From an uncultured Clostridia bacterium (GTDB lineage Bacteria; Bacillota; Clostridia; UBA1381), in assembly GCA_934476675.1 (NCBI GenBank), contig CAKSOE010000006.1:66247-130246 (forward strand): DNA of 64,000 bases, written 5' to 3'. The position numbers and the translations under genes are program-made. Below, piece after piece: positions 44,285 through 53,307 of the stretch (the first letter of the stretch is position 1; every line of letters starts with the position of its first letter). The notes under the pieces are model-generated. The model saw only the letters and a program-made list of their open reading frames with translations, did no database searches and was not told the origin of the DNA.

Positions 44285-46696
44285 ATGGAAACGTACAACT
44301 ACAAAAATATTGAGAAAAAGTGGCAGGACAGATGGGAAGAAGCCGGAATATTCCATGCGTCAAACAAATCCGAAAAGCCGAAGTTTTTCGGACTGGTTGA
44401 ATTTCCTTATCCGTCCGGACAGGGACTTCACGTAGGACATCCGAGAAGTTATACCGCTATGGATATTATTGCAAGAAAACGCAGAATGGAAGGACAGAAT
44501 GTTCTTTATCCGATAGGCTGGGACGCATTCGGACTTCCGACGGAAAACTATGCGATAAAAAATAAAATTCACCCCAAAAAGGTGACGGCGGCCAATGTGG
44601 CGAACTTTACACGTCAGCTTAAAATGCTCGGTTTTTCGTTTGACTGGTCGAGAGAAATAAATACTACCGATCCGCAGTATTATAAGTGGACGCAGTGGAT
44701 ATTCATGCAGCTTTTCAAACACGGACTGGCATACAAGCAGGAAATGCCGATAAACTGGTGTACGGGCTGTAAGGTCGGACTTTCAAACGAGGAAGTTGTA
44801 AACGGTGTGTGCGAACGCTGCGGCAGCCAGGTTGTACAGAAAAGAAAAAGTCAGTGGATGCTCAAAATTACGGAGTATGCACAGAGACTTATTGATGACC
44901 TTGACGATGTTAATTACCTCGAAAAAATAAAAACTCAGCAGAAGAACTGGATAGGACGCTCCGAGGGTGCGGAGGTTAAATTCAAGCTAAGCACGGGCGA
45001 CGAAATGGTGGTTTATACCACAAGATGCGATACGCTTTTCGGAGCGACATATACCGTTATGTCGCCGGAGCACAAGCTGATTGACAAAATGAAGGACAGT
45101 ATCACGAACTGGGACACTGTCGAAGCTTACAGAAAAGAAGCGGCTACAAAGTCGGAGTTTGAAAGAACCGAGCTTGCAAAAGAGAAAACCGGAGTAAAGC
45201 TCGAGGGCGTTTATGCGATAAATCCGGCGAACGGCAAGGAGCTTCCGGTGTTTATTTCGGATTACGTACTCGTAACCTATGGAACGGGTGCGATTATGGC
45301 TGTTCCGGCGCACGATACGCGTGACTGGGAATTTGCAAAGAAGTTCGATTTGCCTATTATAGAAGTTGTTTCCGGCGGCGAAAATGTTCAGGAGGAAGCA
45401 TATACCGATGTTTACAGCGGTAATATGGTTAATTCGGGATTTCTTGACGGCATGAGCGTCAAAGAGGCAATTCCGGCGATGATTGACTGGCTTGAAAAAC
45501 AGGGACTCGGTACGAGAAAAGTAAACTTCAAGCTGCGCGACTGGGTATTTTCACGTCAGCGTTACTGGGGCGAACCTATTCCGCTGGTACATTGTGACAA
45601 GTGCGGCTGGGTAGCGATTCCGGAAAGCGAACTGCCGCTCGAACTGCCCGAAATAGAAACGTTTGAACCGGGCGAAAACGGCGAATCGCCGCTTGCAAAG
45701 GCATATGATTGGATTAATACGACCTGTCCGTGCTGCGGCGGCAAGGCTGTGCGCGAAACAGATACAATGCCGCAGTGGGCAGGGTCAAGCTGGTACTTTT
45801 TAAGATATATGGATCCGCATAATAATGATGCGCTTGCGTCTAAGGAGGCGCTTGAATACTGGAATCAGGTTGACTGGTACAACGGCGGCATGGAGCATAC
45901 GACGCTGCATCTGCTGTATTCGCGGTTCTGGCATAAATTCCTGTATGACATCGGCGTTGTGCCTACAAAAGAGCCGTACATGAAGCGTACATCGCACGGA
46001 ATGATTCTGGGCGAGAACAATGAAAAAATGTCAAAGTCCAGAGGAAACGTTATAAATCCGGATGAGGTTGTTGACGAATTCGGTGCTGACGCATTCAGAA
46101 CATACGAAATGTTCATCGGTGCGTTTGACCAGGCAACGCCGTGGTCGCAGCAGGGACTTAAAGGCTGCTACAAGTTTATTGAGCGTGTATGGAATTTACA
46201 GAATATCATGACGGACGAAGAAGGTCTCAGCAGTGACCTCGAAAAGGCGGTACACAAGACGGTTAAAAAAGTCGGAGAAGATTTTGAGCGAATGAAGTTC
46301 AACACGGCTATTGCCGCTATGATGAGCCTTGTAAACGAATTTACCAAAAAAGGTTCGGTTACAAAGGGCGAATACATGACGCTCATAACGCTCTTAAATC
46401 CCGTTGCGCCGCACATGACGGAGGAGCTTTGGGAAAAATACGGCAACGGCGGATTTTTGTCAATGCACCCGTGGCCGTCGTATGACGATGAAAAAACCGT
46501 TGATGATGAGGTTGAAATCGTAATCCAGATTAACGGAAAAATAAAGGATAAGATGATGATTGCGGCGGGACTGGACAAGGACGGAACCTTAAATGCCGCT
46601 ATGGAAAGCGAAAAAATCAAGTCGCTTACGGACGGAAAAACTATCGTTAAAACGATTGCCGTTCCGGGTAAGCTTGTAAATATTGTAGTTAAATAA
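44285..46696 (+). CDS. leuS: leucyl-tRNA synthetase
   Basis: A complete 803-residue class I synthetase charging tRNA-Leu. It has HVGH (49-52), zinc ribbons such as CTGCKVGLSNEE...CERC, the editing (CP1) domain (about 220-420), and KMSKS (581-585), followed by the anticodon-binding and C-terminal domains. AAGGAGC precedes the start. There is no T-box leader before it because it sits 20 bases behind rsfS. The operon ends at the terminator at 46710. Confidence 0.97.
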   Translation: METYNYKNIEKKWQDRWEEAGIFHASNKSEKPKFFGLVEFPYPSGQGLHVGHPRSYTAMDIIARKRRMEGQNVLYPIGWDAFGLPTENYAIKNKIHPKKVTAANVANFTRQLKMLGFSFDWSREINTTDPQYYKWTQWIFMQLFKHGLAYKQEMPINWCTGCKVGLSNEEVVNGVCERCGSQVVQKRKSQWMLKITEYAQRLIDDLDDVNYLEKIKTQQKNWIGRSEGAEVKFKLSTGDEMVVYTTRCDTLFGATYTVMSPEHKLIDKMKDSITNWDTVEAYRKEAATKSEFERTELAKEKTGVKLEGVYAINPANGKELPVFISDYVLVTYGTGAIMAVPAHDTRDWEFAKKFDLPIIEVVSGGENVQEEAYTDVYSGNMVNSGFLDGMSVKEAIPAMIDWLEKQGLGTRKVNFKLRDWVFSRQRYWGEPIPLVHCDKCGWVAIPESELPLELPEIETFEPGENGESPLAKAYDWINTTCPCCGGKAVRETDTMPQWAGSSWYFLRYMDPHNNDALASKEALEYWNQVDWYNGGMEHTTLHLLYSRFWHKFLYDIGVVPTKEPYMKRTSHGMILGENNEKMSKSRGNVINPDEVVDEFGADAFRTYEMFIGAFDQATPWSQQGLKGCYKFIERVWNLQNIMTDEEGLSSDLEKAVHKTVKKVGEDFERMKFNTAIAAMMSLVNEFTKKGSVTKGEYMTLITLLNPVAPHMTEELWEKYGNGGFLSMHPWPSYDDEKTVDDEVEIVIQINGKIKDKMMIAAGLDKDGTLNAAMESEKIKSLTDGKTIVKTIAVPGKLVNIVVK

Positions 46697-46709
46697 GGTA
46701 TAAAAATTC

Positions 46710-46755
46710 ATAAACCGCATAAAGTGACAGGGAACTTTATGCGGTTTATATAATT
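46710..46755 (+). terminator. intrinsic terminator of the yhbY-leuS operon
   Basis: ATAAACCGCATAAAGT pairs with ACTTTATGCGGTTTAT around an 8-base loop and is followed by an AT-rich tail. Confidence 0.85.
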
Positions 46756-46881
46756 TGTTTACATTAACCGTAAATTATTCCCTGAAAGCAAGAAAAAAAT
46801 ACCTTGTAAAAATGCACAAAAATTTAATAAAAAAATCTGCAATTTTGTAGAAAAATAAATCAATTTTTTTCGTAAAAACAC

Positions 46882-46910
46882 TTGAAAAATGCAGAAAAAT
46901 CCTGTATAAT
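46882..46910 (+). promoter_or_regulatory. promoter of the S10 ribosomal operon
   Basis: TTGAAA (46882-46887), 17-bp spacer, TATAAT (46905-46910). The AT-rich stretch before it could act as an UP element. Transcription would start about 46917, giving a leader of about 386 nt before rpsJ. Confidence 0.75.
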
Positions 46911-46916
46911 ATTAAC

Positions 46917-47302
46917 GTTGTGACACTTGACAAACGATGAAGCGGGAGGTTGCGGCTCAAAGAAGCCGGTTTTTCCGTGGAGAATGTCCGATTCAAGAAA
47001 CCGGGCGACAGTCACGCTACACTGTTTTTCTGCTCTTTTCTCCTGTGTGAAAAGGGTAAACGTCAAACGCTTAACCGCGGCATTGCGGCGGGTTGGGCGA
47101 GGTATGGTCTGAATTAAGATGCGTCGGATTCATACGGTTTGGCTCAGAGGAAGAATGCGGCGAAAATTGACTATTACAGCCCGAAAAGTGATTTTCGGGT
47201 TTTATTTTAAGGGTGGTGCGAAACACCCGGCGGTGTGTGCAATTTTCTCTAATGGCGCTGTCGTGCAGATTACAACACAATTTTTTATAAGGAGGGAAAA
47301 GT
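46917..47302 (+). promoter_or_regulatory. long structured 5' leader of the ribosomal operon
   Basis: About 386 nt with no convincing gene. Visible stems: CGGCT/AGCCG (46953-46968), ACAGT/ACTGT near 47008-47025, CTTTTC/GAAAAG near 47035-47055, CCGC/GCGG near 47075-47088, the terminator at 47180, and GGGTG/CACCC (47211-47228). The rpsJ ribosome-binding site AAGGAGGG lies at 47289-47296. The leader may bind a ribosomal protein such as L4, as in E. coli S10 control, but no known family was recognised. Confidence 0.6.
47180..47209 (+). terminator. intrinsic terminator inside the S10 operon leader (attenuator candidate)
   Basis: CCCGAAAA (47180-47187) pairs with TTTTCGGG (47192-47199) around GTGA and is followed by TTTTATTTT. 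It lies 94 bases before rpsJ on the sense strand, so much transcription should stop here unless prevented. CGAAAAT at 47161-47167 can pair with ATTTTCG at 47191-47197, an alternative that would disrupt the terminator. Confidence 0.75.
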
Positions 47303-47617
47303 ATGGCAGCAAACCAGAAAATCAGAATCAAGTTAAAGGCTTATGATCATATCGTATTGGATCAGAGCGCTGAAAAGATTGTAGAGATTGCGAAGAGAAC
47401 AGGTGCGAAGGTTTCGGGACCTATTCCGCTTCCGACAGACAAAGAAATTATCACAATCCTCAGAGCGGTTCATAAGTACAAGGATTCTCGTGAGCAGTTC
47501 GAAAGAAGAACTCACAAAAGATTGATTGATATCGTTGTTCCGGGCGCAAAGACAATGGAAGCTCTTGTTAAAATAGATCTTCCGGCGGGCGTTGAGATTG
47601 ACGTTATCCAAAAGTAA
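47303..47617 (+). CDS. rpsJ: 30S ribosomal protein S10
   Basis: A 104-residue protein of the 30S head; with NusB it is also NusE in rRNA transcription antitermination. It has typical QKIRIKLKAYDHIVLDQSA and RRTHKRLIDIV segments. It follows an AAGGAGGG site and is the first gene of the operon, behind the long leader. The 79-base spacer to rplC holds two small hairpins (47624-47638 and 47652-47669), possibly processing sites. Confidence 0.97.
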   Translation: MAANQKIRIKLKAYDHIVLDQSAEKIVEIAKRTGAKVSGPIPLPTDKEIITILRAVHKYKDSREQFERRTHKRLIDIVVPGAKTMEALVKIDLPAGVEIDVIQK

Positions 47618-47696
47618 GTGCAGTAGCCTTTAAGGCTATGATGCAGGTCATGTTTCCGTAAAAGGAAACCAATAACTGATACAAGGAGGATTTCTC

Positions 47697-48323
47697 ATGG
47701 AGAAAGCAATTTTAGGTACAAAAATCGGCATGACCCAGATTTTTGACGAAAACGGCAAGGTTATTCCGGTAACTGTTATATTGGCAGGCCCCTGTGTCGT
47801 AACACAGAAAAAGACTGTTGAAACAGACGGATACGAAGCTGTACAGGTTGGCTACGGTGAAGTTAAGGACAAGCAGTTGAACAAACCGCAGCTGGGTCAC
47901 TTCAAAAAAGCAAACACTGCAAACAAAAAGTATGTCAGAGAGTTCAGACTCGCTGATTGCGCGTCACTTAACGTTGGCGACGAAATCAAGGCTGACATTT
48001 TCGCAGCCGGAGAAAAGATTGACGTGAGCGGAATTTCAAAAGGTAAAGGCTTTGCAGGCCCGATGAAGCACGGCTTGCACAGAGGACCTATGACTCACGG
48101 TTCAAAGTCACAGAGAGTATCCGGTTCATTAGGTATGTGTTCAAATCCGGGACGAGTTTTAAAGGGTAAAGTTCTTCCGGGACACATGGGTGTTGAAAAA
48201 GTAACCATCCAGAACTTAGAGGTTGTAAAGGTTGACGCAGAACAGAATCTGATTCTTGTTAAAGGCGCGGTTCCGGGAAGCAAGGGCGGTCTTGTAACAG
48301 TCAGAAACGCAGTCAAGGCATAA
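47697..48323 (+). CDS. rplC: 50S ribosomal protein L3
   Basis: This 208-residue protein nucleates 50S assembly and reaches toward the peptidyl-transferase centre. It has KAILGTKIGMTQIFDENG at the start and the central extended loop KGFAGPMKHGLHRGPMTHGS. The ribosome-binding site is AAGGAGG. Confidence 0.97.
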   Translation: MEKAILGTKIGMTQIFDENGKVIPVTVILAGPCVVTQKKTVETDGYEAVQVGYGEVKDKQLNKPQLGHFKKANTANKKYVREFRLADCASLNVGDEIKADIFAAGEKIDVSGISKGKGFAGPMKHGLHRGPMTHGSKSQRVSGSLGMCSNPGRVLKGKVLPGHMGVEKVTIQNLEVVKVDAEQNLILVKGAVPGSKGGLVTVRNAVKA

Positions 48324-48353
48324 TCGAGGTTATTGGAAAGGAGGAAATATATA

Positions 48354-48977
48354 ATGGCTACATTAGCTTTATATAACATGGAGGGTGCAAAGACAGGTTC
48401 AATGGAAGCATCGGACGCTATCTTCGCAGCTGAAGTGAATGAAGCGGTATTGCACCAGGTAGTTGTTAACTATCTTGCAAACCAGAGACAGGGTACACAG
48501 AGTACAAAGACACGTACGGAAGTACGCGGCGGCGGAATTAAGCCCTGGAGACAGAAGGGTACGGGCCGTGCAAGACAGGGCAGTATCCGTGCTCCGCAGT
48601 GGGTTGGCGGAGGCGTAGCTTTGGGCCCCAAGCCGAGAAGCTACCGTTTCAGCATTAACAGAAAAATGAAAAAGCTCGCTATGAAGTCGGCTTTATCGGC
48701 AAAATATGCAGCTTATGAAGTATATGTAATCGAGGATCTTACGGTTGATGAAATCAAAACAGCTAAAATCGCTGCTTTACTGAAAGGTCTTGAAATCGAC
48801 AAGAAGGCTCTTATCGTAACTGCCGAGGCAGACGAAAAGGTTTATAAGTCGGCAAGAAACATAAAGGGTGTTACACCTACTCACGTAGGAACACTCAACA
48901 GCTACGACGTATTAAACAACAACGTTATAATCCTTTCAAAAGATGCGGTTGCAAAAATTGAGGAGGTGCTTGGATAA
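48354..48977 (+). CDS. rplD: 50S ribosomal protein L4
   Basis: A 207-residue protein; ATG 48354 is chosen because AAAGGAGG lies upstream and the usual start MATLALYNMEG follows. Its long loop (GGGIKPWRQKGTGRARQGS) lines the peptide exit tunnel. In E. coli L4 represses the S10 operon by acting on the leader; whether it does so here is untested. The stop overlaps rplW by one base. Confidence 0.96.
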   Translation: MATLALYNMEGAKTGSMEASDAIFAAEVNEAVLHQVVVNYLANQRQGTQSTKTRTEVRGGGIKPWRQKGTGRARQGSIRAPQWVGGGVALGPKPRSYRFSINRKMKKLAMKSALSAKYAAYEVYVIEDLTVDEIKTAKIAALLKGLEIDKKALIVTAEADEKVYKSARNIKGVTPTHVGTLNSYDVLNNNVIILSKDAVAKIEEVLG

Positions 48978-49279
48978 TGAATTCATACGATATTTTAAGA
49001 GAACCTGTTATAACCGAACGCAGCATGGAAAAGTGCTTCGACAGACAGGGCAACGAAATTCACAAGTATACCTTCAAGGTTCCCGTAACGGTTAACAAGA
49101 TTGAGGTTAAAAAGGCTGTGGAAGAAGTTTTCGGCGTAAAGGTTGCTAAGGTAAATACAATAAAAATGCTTGGCAAGGTTAAGAGAATGGGCCGCTATGA
49201 GGGCAGACGTCCTTCATTCAAGAAGGCTATCGTAACGCTGGCTCCGAACAGCAAGACAATCGAATTCTTCGATATGTAA
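48977..49279 (+). CDS. rplW: 50S ribosomal protein L23
   Basis: This 100-residue protein sits at the tunnel exit and docks trigger factor and signal recognition particle. It begins NSYDILREPVITERSM and overlaps the rplD stop (TAATG). GAGGAGGTG inside rplD serves as ribosome-binding site. Confidence 0.96.
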   Translation: MNSYDILREPVITERSMEKCFDRQGNEIHKYTFKVPVTVNKIEVKKAVEEVFGVKVAKVNTIKMLGKVKRMGRYEGRRPSFKKAIVTLAPNSKTIEFFDM

Positions 49280-49309
49280 TCAAATATAGATAAAGGAGAG
49301 TAAAGGATA

Positions 49310-50143
49310 ATGGCTATTAAAAAGTATAATCCTACTTCGCCTGCCAGAAGATTTATGACGGTTTCGGATTTTGCTGAAATCACAAAGAAATCACCGGAGC
49401 GTTCATTGCTTGCTAAAAAGGATAAACATTCCGGCAGAAACTCATACGGCAGAATTACCGTTCGTCACAGAGGCGGCGGCAACAGAAGAAAGTACAGAAT
49501 TATTGACTTTAAGAGAAATAAAGACGGCATGAATGCAACTGTAATCGGCATCGAGTACGATCCGAACAGATCAGCCAATATCGCACTTATTCAGTACGAG
49601 GACGGCGTAAAAGCATACATCATCGCTCCTTTGGGATTAAAAGACGGTGACGTTGTCGTATCAGGTACAGGCGCCGACATTAAGCCGGGTAACGCACTGT
49701 TCATCAAGGATATTCCGGTAGGTACACTGATTCATAATATTGAACTGTATCCCGGCAAGGGCGCACAGCTCGTAAGAAGCGCAGGTTCTTCCGCACAGCT
49801 TATGGCTAAGGAGAACGGCTACGCACAGGTAAGACTCCCAAGCGGCGAGGTAAGAATGATTCGTCTTGACTGCAAGGCTACAATCGGAATCATCGGAAAT
49901 CAGCAGCATGAGAACATTTCGATCGGTAAAGCCGGAAGAAAACGTCACATGGGCTGGAGACCGACTGTTCGAGGCGTTGTAATGAACCCGAACGACCATC
50001 CGCACGGCGGTGGTGAAGGTAAGTCGCCTATCGGACGTCCGGCGCCTGTTACTCCGTGGGGTAAGCCTGCTCTCGGTCTTAAAACCAGAAAGCACAAGAA
50101 CAGAACTAATAAGTTTATCGTTAAGAGAAGAAACGATAAATAA
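49310..50143 (+). CDS. rplB: 50S ribosomal protein L2
   Basis: A 277-residue core 50S protein needed for subunit association and peptidyl transfer. The conserved VVMNPNDHPHGGGEG segment holds the functionally important histidine near the catalytic centre. The basic C-terminal tail ends in RTNKFIVKRRNDK. Confidence 0.97.
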   Translation: MAIKKYNPTSPARRFMTVSDFAEITKKSPERSLLAKKDKHSGRNSYGRITVRHRGGGNRRKYRIIDFKRNKDGMNATVIGIEYDPNRSANIALIQYEDGVKAYIIAPLGLKDGDVVVSGTGADIKPGNALFIKDIPVGTLIHNIELYPGKGAQLVRSAGSSAQLMAKENGYAQVRLPSGEVRMIRLDCKATIGIIGNQQHENISIGKAGRKRHMGWRPTVRGVVMNPNDHPHGGGEGKSPIGRPAPVTPWGKPALGLKTRKHKNRTNKFIVKRRNDK

Positions 50144-50165
50144 TCGTTGAAGGGAGGAACAGTTA

Positions 50166-50438
50166 ATGAGTAGATCACTTAAAAAGGGACCTTTTGTCGA
50201 GGAAAGACTTATGTCGAGAATTGACAAAATGAACGAAGCAAATGAAAAGAAGGTTGTAAAGACCTGGTCAAGATCTTCCACAATATTCCCTGAAATGGTA
50301 GGTCATACAATTGCCGTTCACGACGGCAGAAAGCATGTTCCGGTTTTCATCAGTGAAGACATGGTAGGTCATAAGCTCGGCGAGTTTGCTCCTACAAGAA
50401 CATTTAAAGGACATGCAGGTGCAAAGACAACAGGCTGA
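50166..50438 (+). CDS. rpsS: 30S ribosomal protein S19
   Basis: A 90-residue protein of the 30S head that contacts 23S rRNA in an intersubunit bridge. It has MSRSLKKGPFVEERLM at the start and RTFKGHAGAK near the end. Ribosome-binding site GGGAGG. Confidence 0.96.
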   Translation: MSRSLKKGPFVEERLMSRIDKMNEANEKKVVKTWSRSSTIFPEMVGHTIAVHDGRKHVPVFISEDMVGHKLGEFAPTRTFKGHAGAKTTG

Positions 50439-50510
50439 TAAAGCTTACGCACCGTTAATATGATATTTAAGATTAATTTTTAATCATCTATCGGAAGGAG
50501 GATTTTCCAA

Positions 50511-50849
50511 ATGGAAGCACGCGCAGTATTAAAATACGCACGTATTTCACCGAGAAAGGTGAAGATTGTGCTTGACTTAATAAGAAATAAGCCGGCTAAT
50601 GTTGCCATGGGTATTTTGAAGAATACTCCAAAATCGGCAAGCGAGCTGCTTATAAAGCTTCTTGCGTCGGCAATCGCAAACGCAGAAAATAACAATGATA
50701 TGGATAAGAGCAAATTATATGTTGCAGAATGTTATGCATCACAGGGTCCTACTTTAAAGAGAATTCAGCCTCATGCACAGGGCAGAGCGTTCAAAATCTT
50801 AAAGAGAACCAGCCATATCACTTTGGTATTAAAGGAAATGGAAGACTAA
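50511..50849 (+). CDS. rplV: 50S ribosomal protein L22
   Basis: A 112-residue protein whose beta-hairpin lines the exit tunnel, the macrolide-contact region (IQPHAQGRAFKILKRTSHI). It begins ARAVLKYARISPRKVK. The preceding 72-base spacer is the longest between rpsS and rpsC and holds no clear structure. Confidence 0.96.
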   Translation: MEARAVLKYARISPRKVKIVLDLIRNKPANVAMGILKNTPKSASELLIKLLASAIANAENNNDMDKSKLYVAECYASQGPTLKRIQPHAQGRAFKILKRTSHITLVLKEMED

Positions 50850-50869
50850 TTAGAAAAGGAGGTTAACTC

Positions 50870-51607
50870 ATGGGACAGAAAGTTAATCCGCATGGACTTA
50901 GAGTCGGCGTTATAAAAGACTGGGATTCTAAGTGGTTCGCAGGTAAAAAAGAATTCGGAGACCAGCTGGTTGAAGATTACAATATCAGAAAGTTCGTTAA
51001 GAAGGCTTGCTTCGACGCAGGCATTGCAAAAATCGGCATAGAAAGAAAGCAGAAGAAAGTGTTCATCACAATTCATGCAGCTAAGCCGGGTATCATCATC
51101 GGAAAAGGCGGCGCAGAAATCGACAAGCTTAAGTCAGAAATCGAAAAGATGACAGGCAGAAGCGTAAACGTTAATATCATGGAGGTTAAAAATCCCGATA
51201 CAAACGCACAGCTTGTTGCCGAAAACATCGCAGCTCAGCTCGAAAAGCGTATCTCGTTCAGACGTGCTATGAAGCAGGTTATGGGCAGAGCTATGAGAAT
51301 GGGCGTTAAAGGTATCAAAACAGCAGTTGCAGGCCGTGTCGGCGGCGCTGAAATTGCAAGAACAGAACAGTACCACGAGGGTACAATTCCTCTTCAGACA
51401 TTAAGAGCGGATATCGATTACGGTTTTGCTGAGGCATCAACAACCTACGGTATCTTGGGCGTTAAGGTTTGGATTTACAAGGGTGAAATCTTAAACGTTG
51501 CAGAAGGCAGACAGAAGGAAGCTGCTGCAAACGCCGCTGCCCGTGATAAGAAGGACAGAAGAAGATCTGACAGAGGCGAAAGAAAACCGAGAGGGGGCAA
51601 ACAGTAA
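50870..51607 (+). CDS. rpsC: 30S ribosomal protein S3
   Basis: A 245-residue protein at the mRNA entry side with helicase activity together with S4 and S5. It has an N-terminal KH domain (PGIIIGKGGAEIDKLKSEIE) and a basic, low-complexity tail (RRSDRGERKPRGG). It overlaps rplP by one base. Confidence 0.97.
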   Translation: MGQKVNPHGLRVGVIKDWDSKWFAGKKEFGDQLVEDYNIRKFVKKACFDAGIAKIGIERKQKKVFITIHAAKPGIIIGKGGAEIDKLKSEIEKMTGRSVNVNIMEVKNPDTNAQLVAENIAAQLEKRISFRRAMKQVMGRAMRMGVKGIKTAVAGRVGGAEIARTEQYHEGTIPLQTLRADIDYGFAEASTTYGILGVKVWIYKGEILNVAEGRQKEAAANAAARDKKDRRRSDRGERKPRGGKQ

Positions 51608-52032
51608 TGTTATTACCTAAGAGAGTAAAATACAGACGTGTTATGCGCGGCCGTATGAAGGGTAAGGCAACACGCGGCAACGTTGTATCAAACGGCGAGT
51701 ATGGCCTTCAGGCATTGGAGCCCGCTTGGATAACATCAAGACAGATTGAGGCAGCCCGTATCGCTATGACAAGATATACAAAGCGTGGCGGTAAGGTCTG
51801 GATTAAAATATTCCCCGATAAGCCGGTTACAAGAAAGCCTGCCGAAACTCGAATGGGTTCAGGTAAGGGTTCACCGGAATACTGGGTAGCAGTAGTTAAG
51901 CCGGGCAGAATTATGTTTGAAATGTCCGGAATTCCTGAGGAAAGCGCAAGAGAAGCAATGCGTCTTGCAATGCACAAACTTCCTATCAAATGTAAGTTTG
52001 TAAAGCGTGAAACAACAGAGGATGGTGAGTAA
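51607..52032 (+). CDS. rplP: 50S ribosomal protein L16
   Basis: A 141-residue protein near the A site that helps place the tRNA acceptor end. It has MLLPKRVKYRRVMRGRMKGK and the loop RMGSGKGSPEYWVAVVKPG. Its ATG overlaps the rpsC stop. Confidence 0.97.
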   Translation: MLLPKRVKYRRVMRGRMKGKATRGNVVSNGEYGLQALEPAWITSRQIEAARIAMTRYTKRGGKVWIKIFPDKPVTRKPAETRMGSGKGSPEYWVAVVKPGRIMFEMSGIPEESAREAMRLAMHKLPIKCKFVKRETTEDGE

Positions 52033-52034
52033 GA

Positions 52035-52238
52035 ATGAAAATAAATGAGCTTAGAGAATTATCAACGGCTGAATTGGAAGAAAAGCTCGCAGAATGCAAG
52101 CAGGAATTATTCAACCTGAGATTTCAGAACGCTATCAATCAGCTGGACAATCCAATGAAAATCGGTGACGTTAAAAAGACTATCGCTCGTATTTTAACCA
52201 TCATTCGCGAGAGAGAACTTACAGGTTCTGCAATGTAA
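52035..52238 (+). CDS. rpmC: 50S ribosomal protein L29
   Basis: A 67-residue, two-helix protein at the tunnel exit next to L23 (MKINELRELSTAELEEKL, LFNLRFQNAINQLDNPMKI). It starts 2 bases after rplP, so it is translationally coupled. Confidence 0.95.
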   Translation: MKINELRELSTAELEEKLAECKQELFNLRFQNAINQLDNPMKIGDVKKTIARILTIIRERELTGSAM

Positions 52239-52280
52239 TTGAGCAGATAGTGATAAACTGTCTGAAAGGAGGACTTATCT

Positions 52281-52538
52281 GTGGAAGAAAGAAACAGCCG
52301 TAAGGTAAAAATCGGTAAAGTTGTAAGCAACAAGATGGATAAGACTATCGTAGTTGCTATCGAATATAACGTGAAGCACCCGCTTTACGGAAAAATAGTA
52401 AAACGTACCTATAAGCTTAAAGCGCACGATGAAGAGAATGTTTGCTCAATCGGCGATAAGGTTAAGGTAATGGAAACAAGACCTCTCTCAAAGGACAAGA
52501 GATGGAGATTGGTTGAAATAGTAGAAAAAGTTAAGTAA
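52281..52538 (+). CDS. rpsQ: 30S ribosomal protein S17
   Basis: An 85-residue OB-fold protein binding 16S rRNA early in assembly. GTG start with AAAGGAGG upstream. Conserved RKVKIGKVVSNKMDKTIVVA and METRPLSKDKRWRLVEI. Confidence 0.95.
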   Translation: MEERNSRKVKIGKVVSNKMDKTIVVAIEYNVKHPLYGKIVKRTYKLKAHDEENVCSIGDKVKVMETRPLSKDKRWRLVEIVEKVK

Positions 52539-52569
52539 TATAACGAAATCCCGGAAGGAGGAAGTTCTA

Positions 52570-52938
52570 ATGATACAGCAACAAACACTTTTGAAAGTGG
52601 CTGATAATACAGGCGCTAAGGAACTTATGTGTATCAGAGTTATGGGCGGCTCAAGAAAGAGATATGCAGCTGTCGGTGACGAAATAGTTTGCAGCGTTAA
52701 AAAGGCAACACCGGGCGGCGTTGTTAAAAAAGGCGACGTGGTAAAAGCTGTTGTGGTAAGAACAGTAAAAGCTTCAAAGCGTGCAGACGGTTCATATATC
52801 AGATTTGACGAGAACGCAGCTGTCATCGTAAGAGATGACAAAAACCCGAGAGGTACCCGTATCTTTGGGCCCGTAGCAAGAGAACTCAGAGATAAAGAGT
52901 ACATGAAGATACTTTCATTGGCTCCGGAAGTTCTTTAA
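52570..52938 (+). CDS. rplN: 50S ribosomal protein L14
   Basis: A 122-residue protein at the subunit interface and the docking site of RsfS, also encoded in this window. Starts IQQQTLLKVADNTGAKELMC and contains RGTRIFGPVARELRDK. Confidence 0.96.
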   Translation: MIQQQTLLKVADNTGAKELMCIRVMGGSRKRYAAVGDEIVCSVKKATPGGVVKKGDVVKAVVVRTVKASKRADGSYIRFDENAAVIVRDDKNPRGTRIFGPVARELRDKEYMKILSLAPEVL

Positions 52939-52956
52939 TTTAAGGAGGATATTGCA

Positions 52957-53280
52957 ATGAAAAAAATGCATGTTAAGCGCGGCGATACCGTTAAGGTTAT
53001 TGCCGGTAAGGATAAGGGCAAAGAAGGCAAAATCGTTACGGCTATTCCTGAAAAGGGCAAGGTAATTGTTGAGGGTATTGCAATCGCAAAGAAACACCAG
53101 AAAGCAAGAGTTCAGGGTCAGGAAAGCGGTATAATCCATATGGAAACGCCTATCGATGCTTCAAATGTTATGAGAATTTGTTCAAAGTGCGGCAAACCCG
53201 CCAGAACAGGCGTTACAGTACTTGCAGACGGTTCAAAGGTAAGATACTGCAAGAAGTGCAAAGAAACATTTAACGATTAA
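52957..53280 (+). CDS. rplX: 50S ribosomal protein L24
   Basis: A 107-residue assembly-initiator protein with an N-terminal KOW motif (KRGDTVKVIAGKDKGKEGK) and a C-terminal four-cysteine ribbon (CSKCGKPA...CKKCKE), as common in Firmicutes L24. Confidence 0.96.
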   Translation: MKKMHVKRGDTVKVIAGKDKGKEGKIVTAIPEKGKVIVEGIAIAKKHQKARVQGQESGIIHMETPIDASNVMRICSKCGKPARTGVTVLADGSKVRYCKKCKETFND

Positions 53281-53307
53281 TTTTTCGAGAGGAGGTAAAT
53301 TCTAACA

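Noticed and set aside
46927..47112. 61-codon open frame in the S10 leader
   Set aside because: It has no ribosome-binding site, a composition unlike a protein gene, and it overlaps the proposed RNA stems.
47209..47230. T-box-like string AAGGGTGGTGCG in the S10 leader
   Set aside because: It begins like the T-box consensus AGGGTGGTACCGCG but departs after GGT, lies after rather than before the terminator, and no specifier stem is visible. Ribosomal operons are not known T-box targets.
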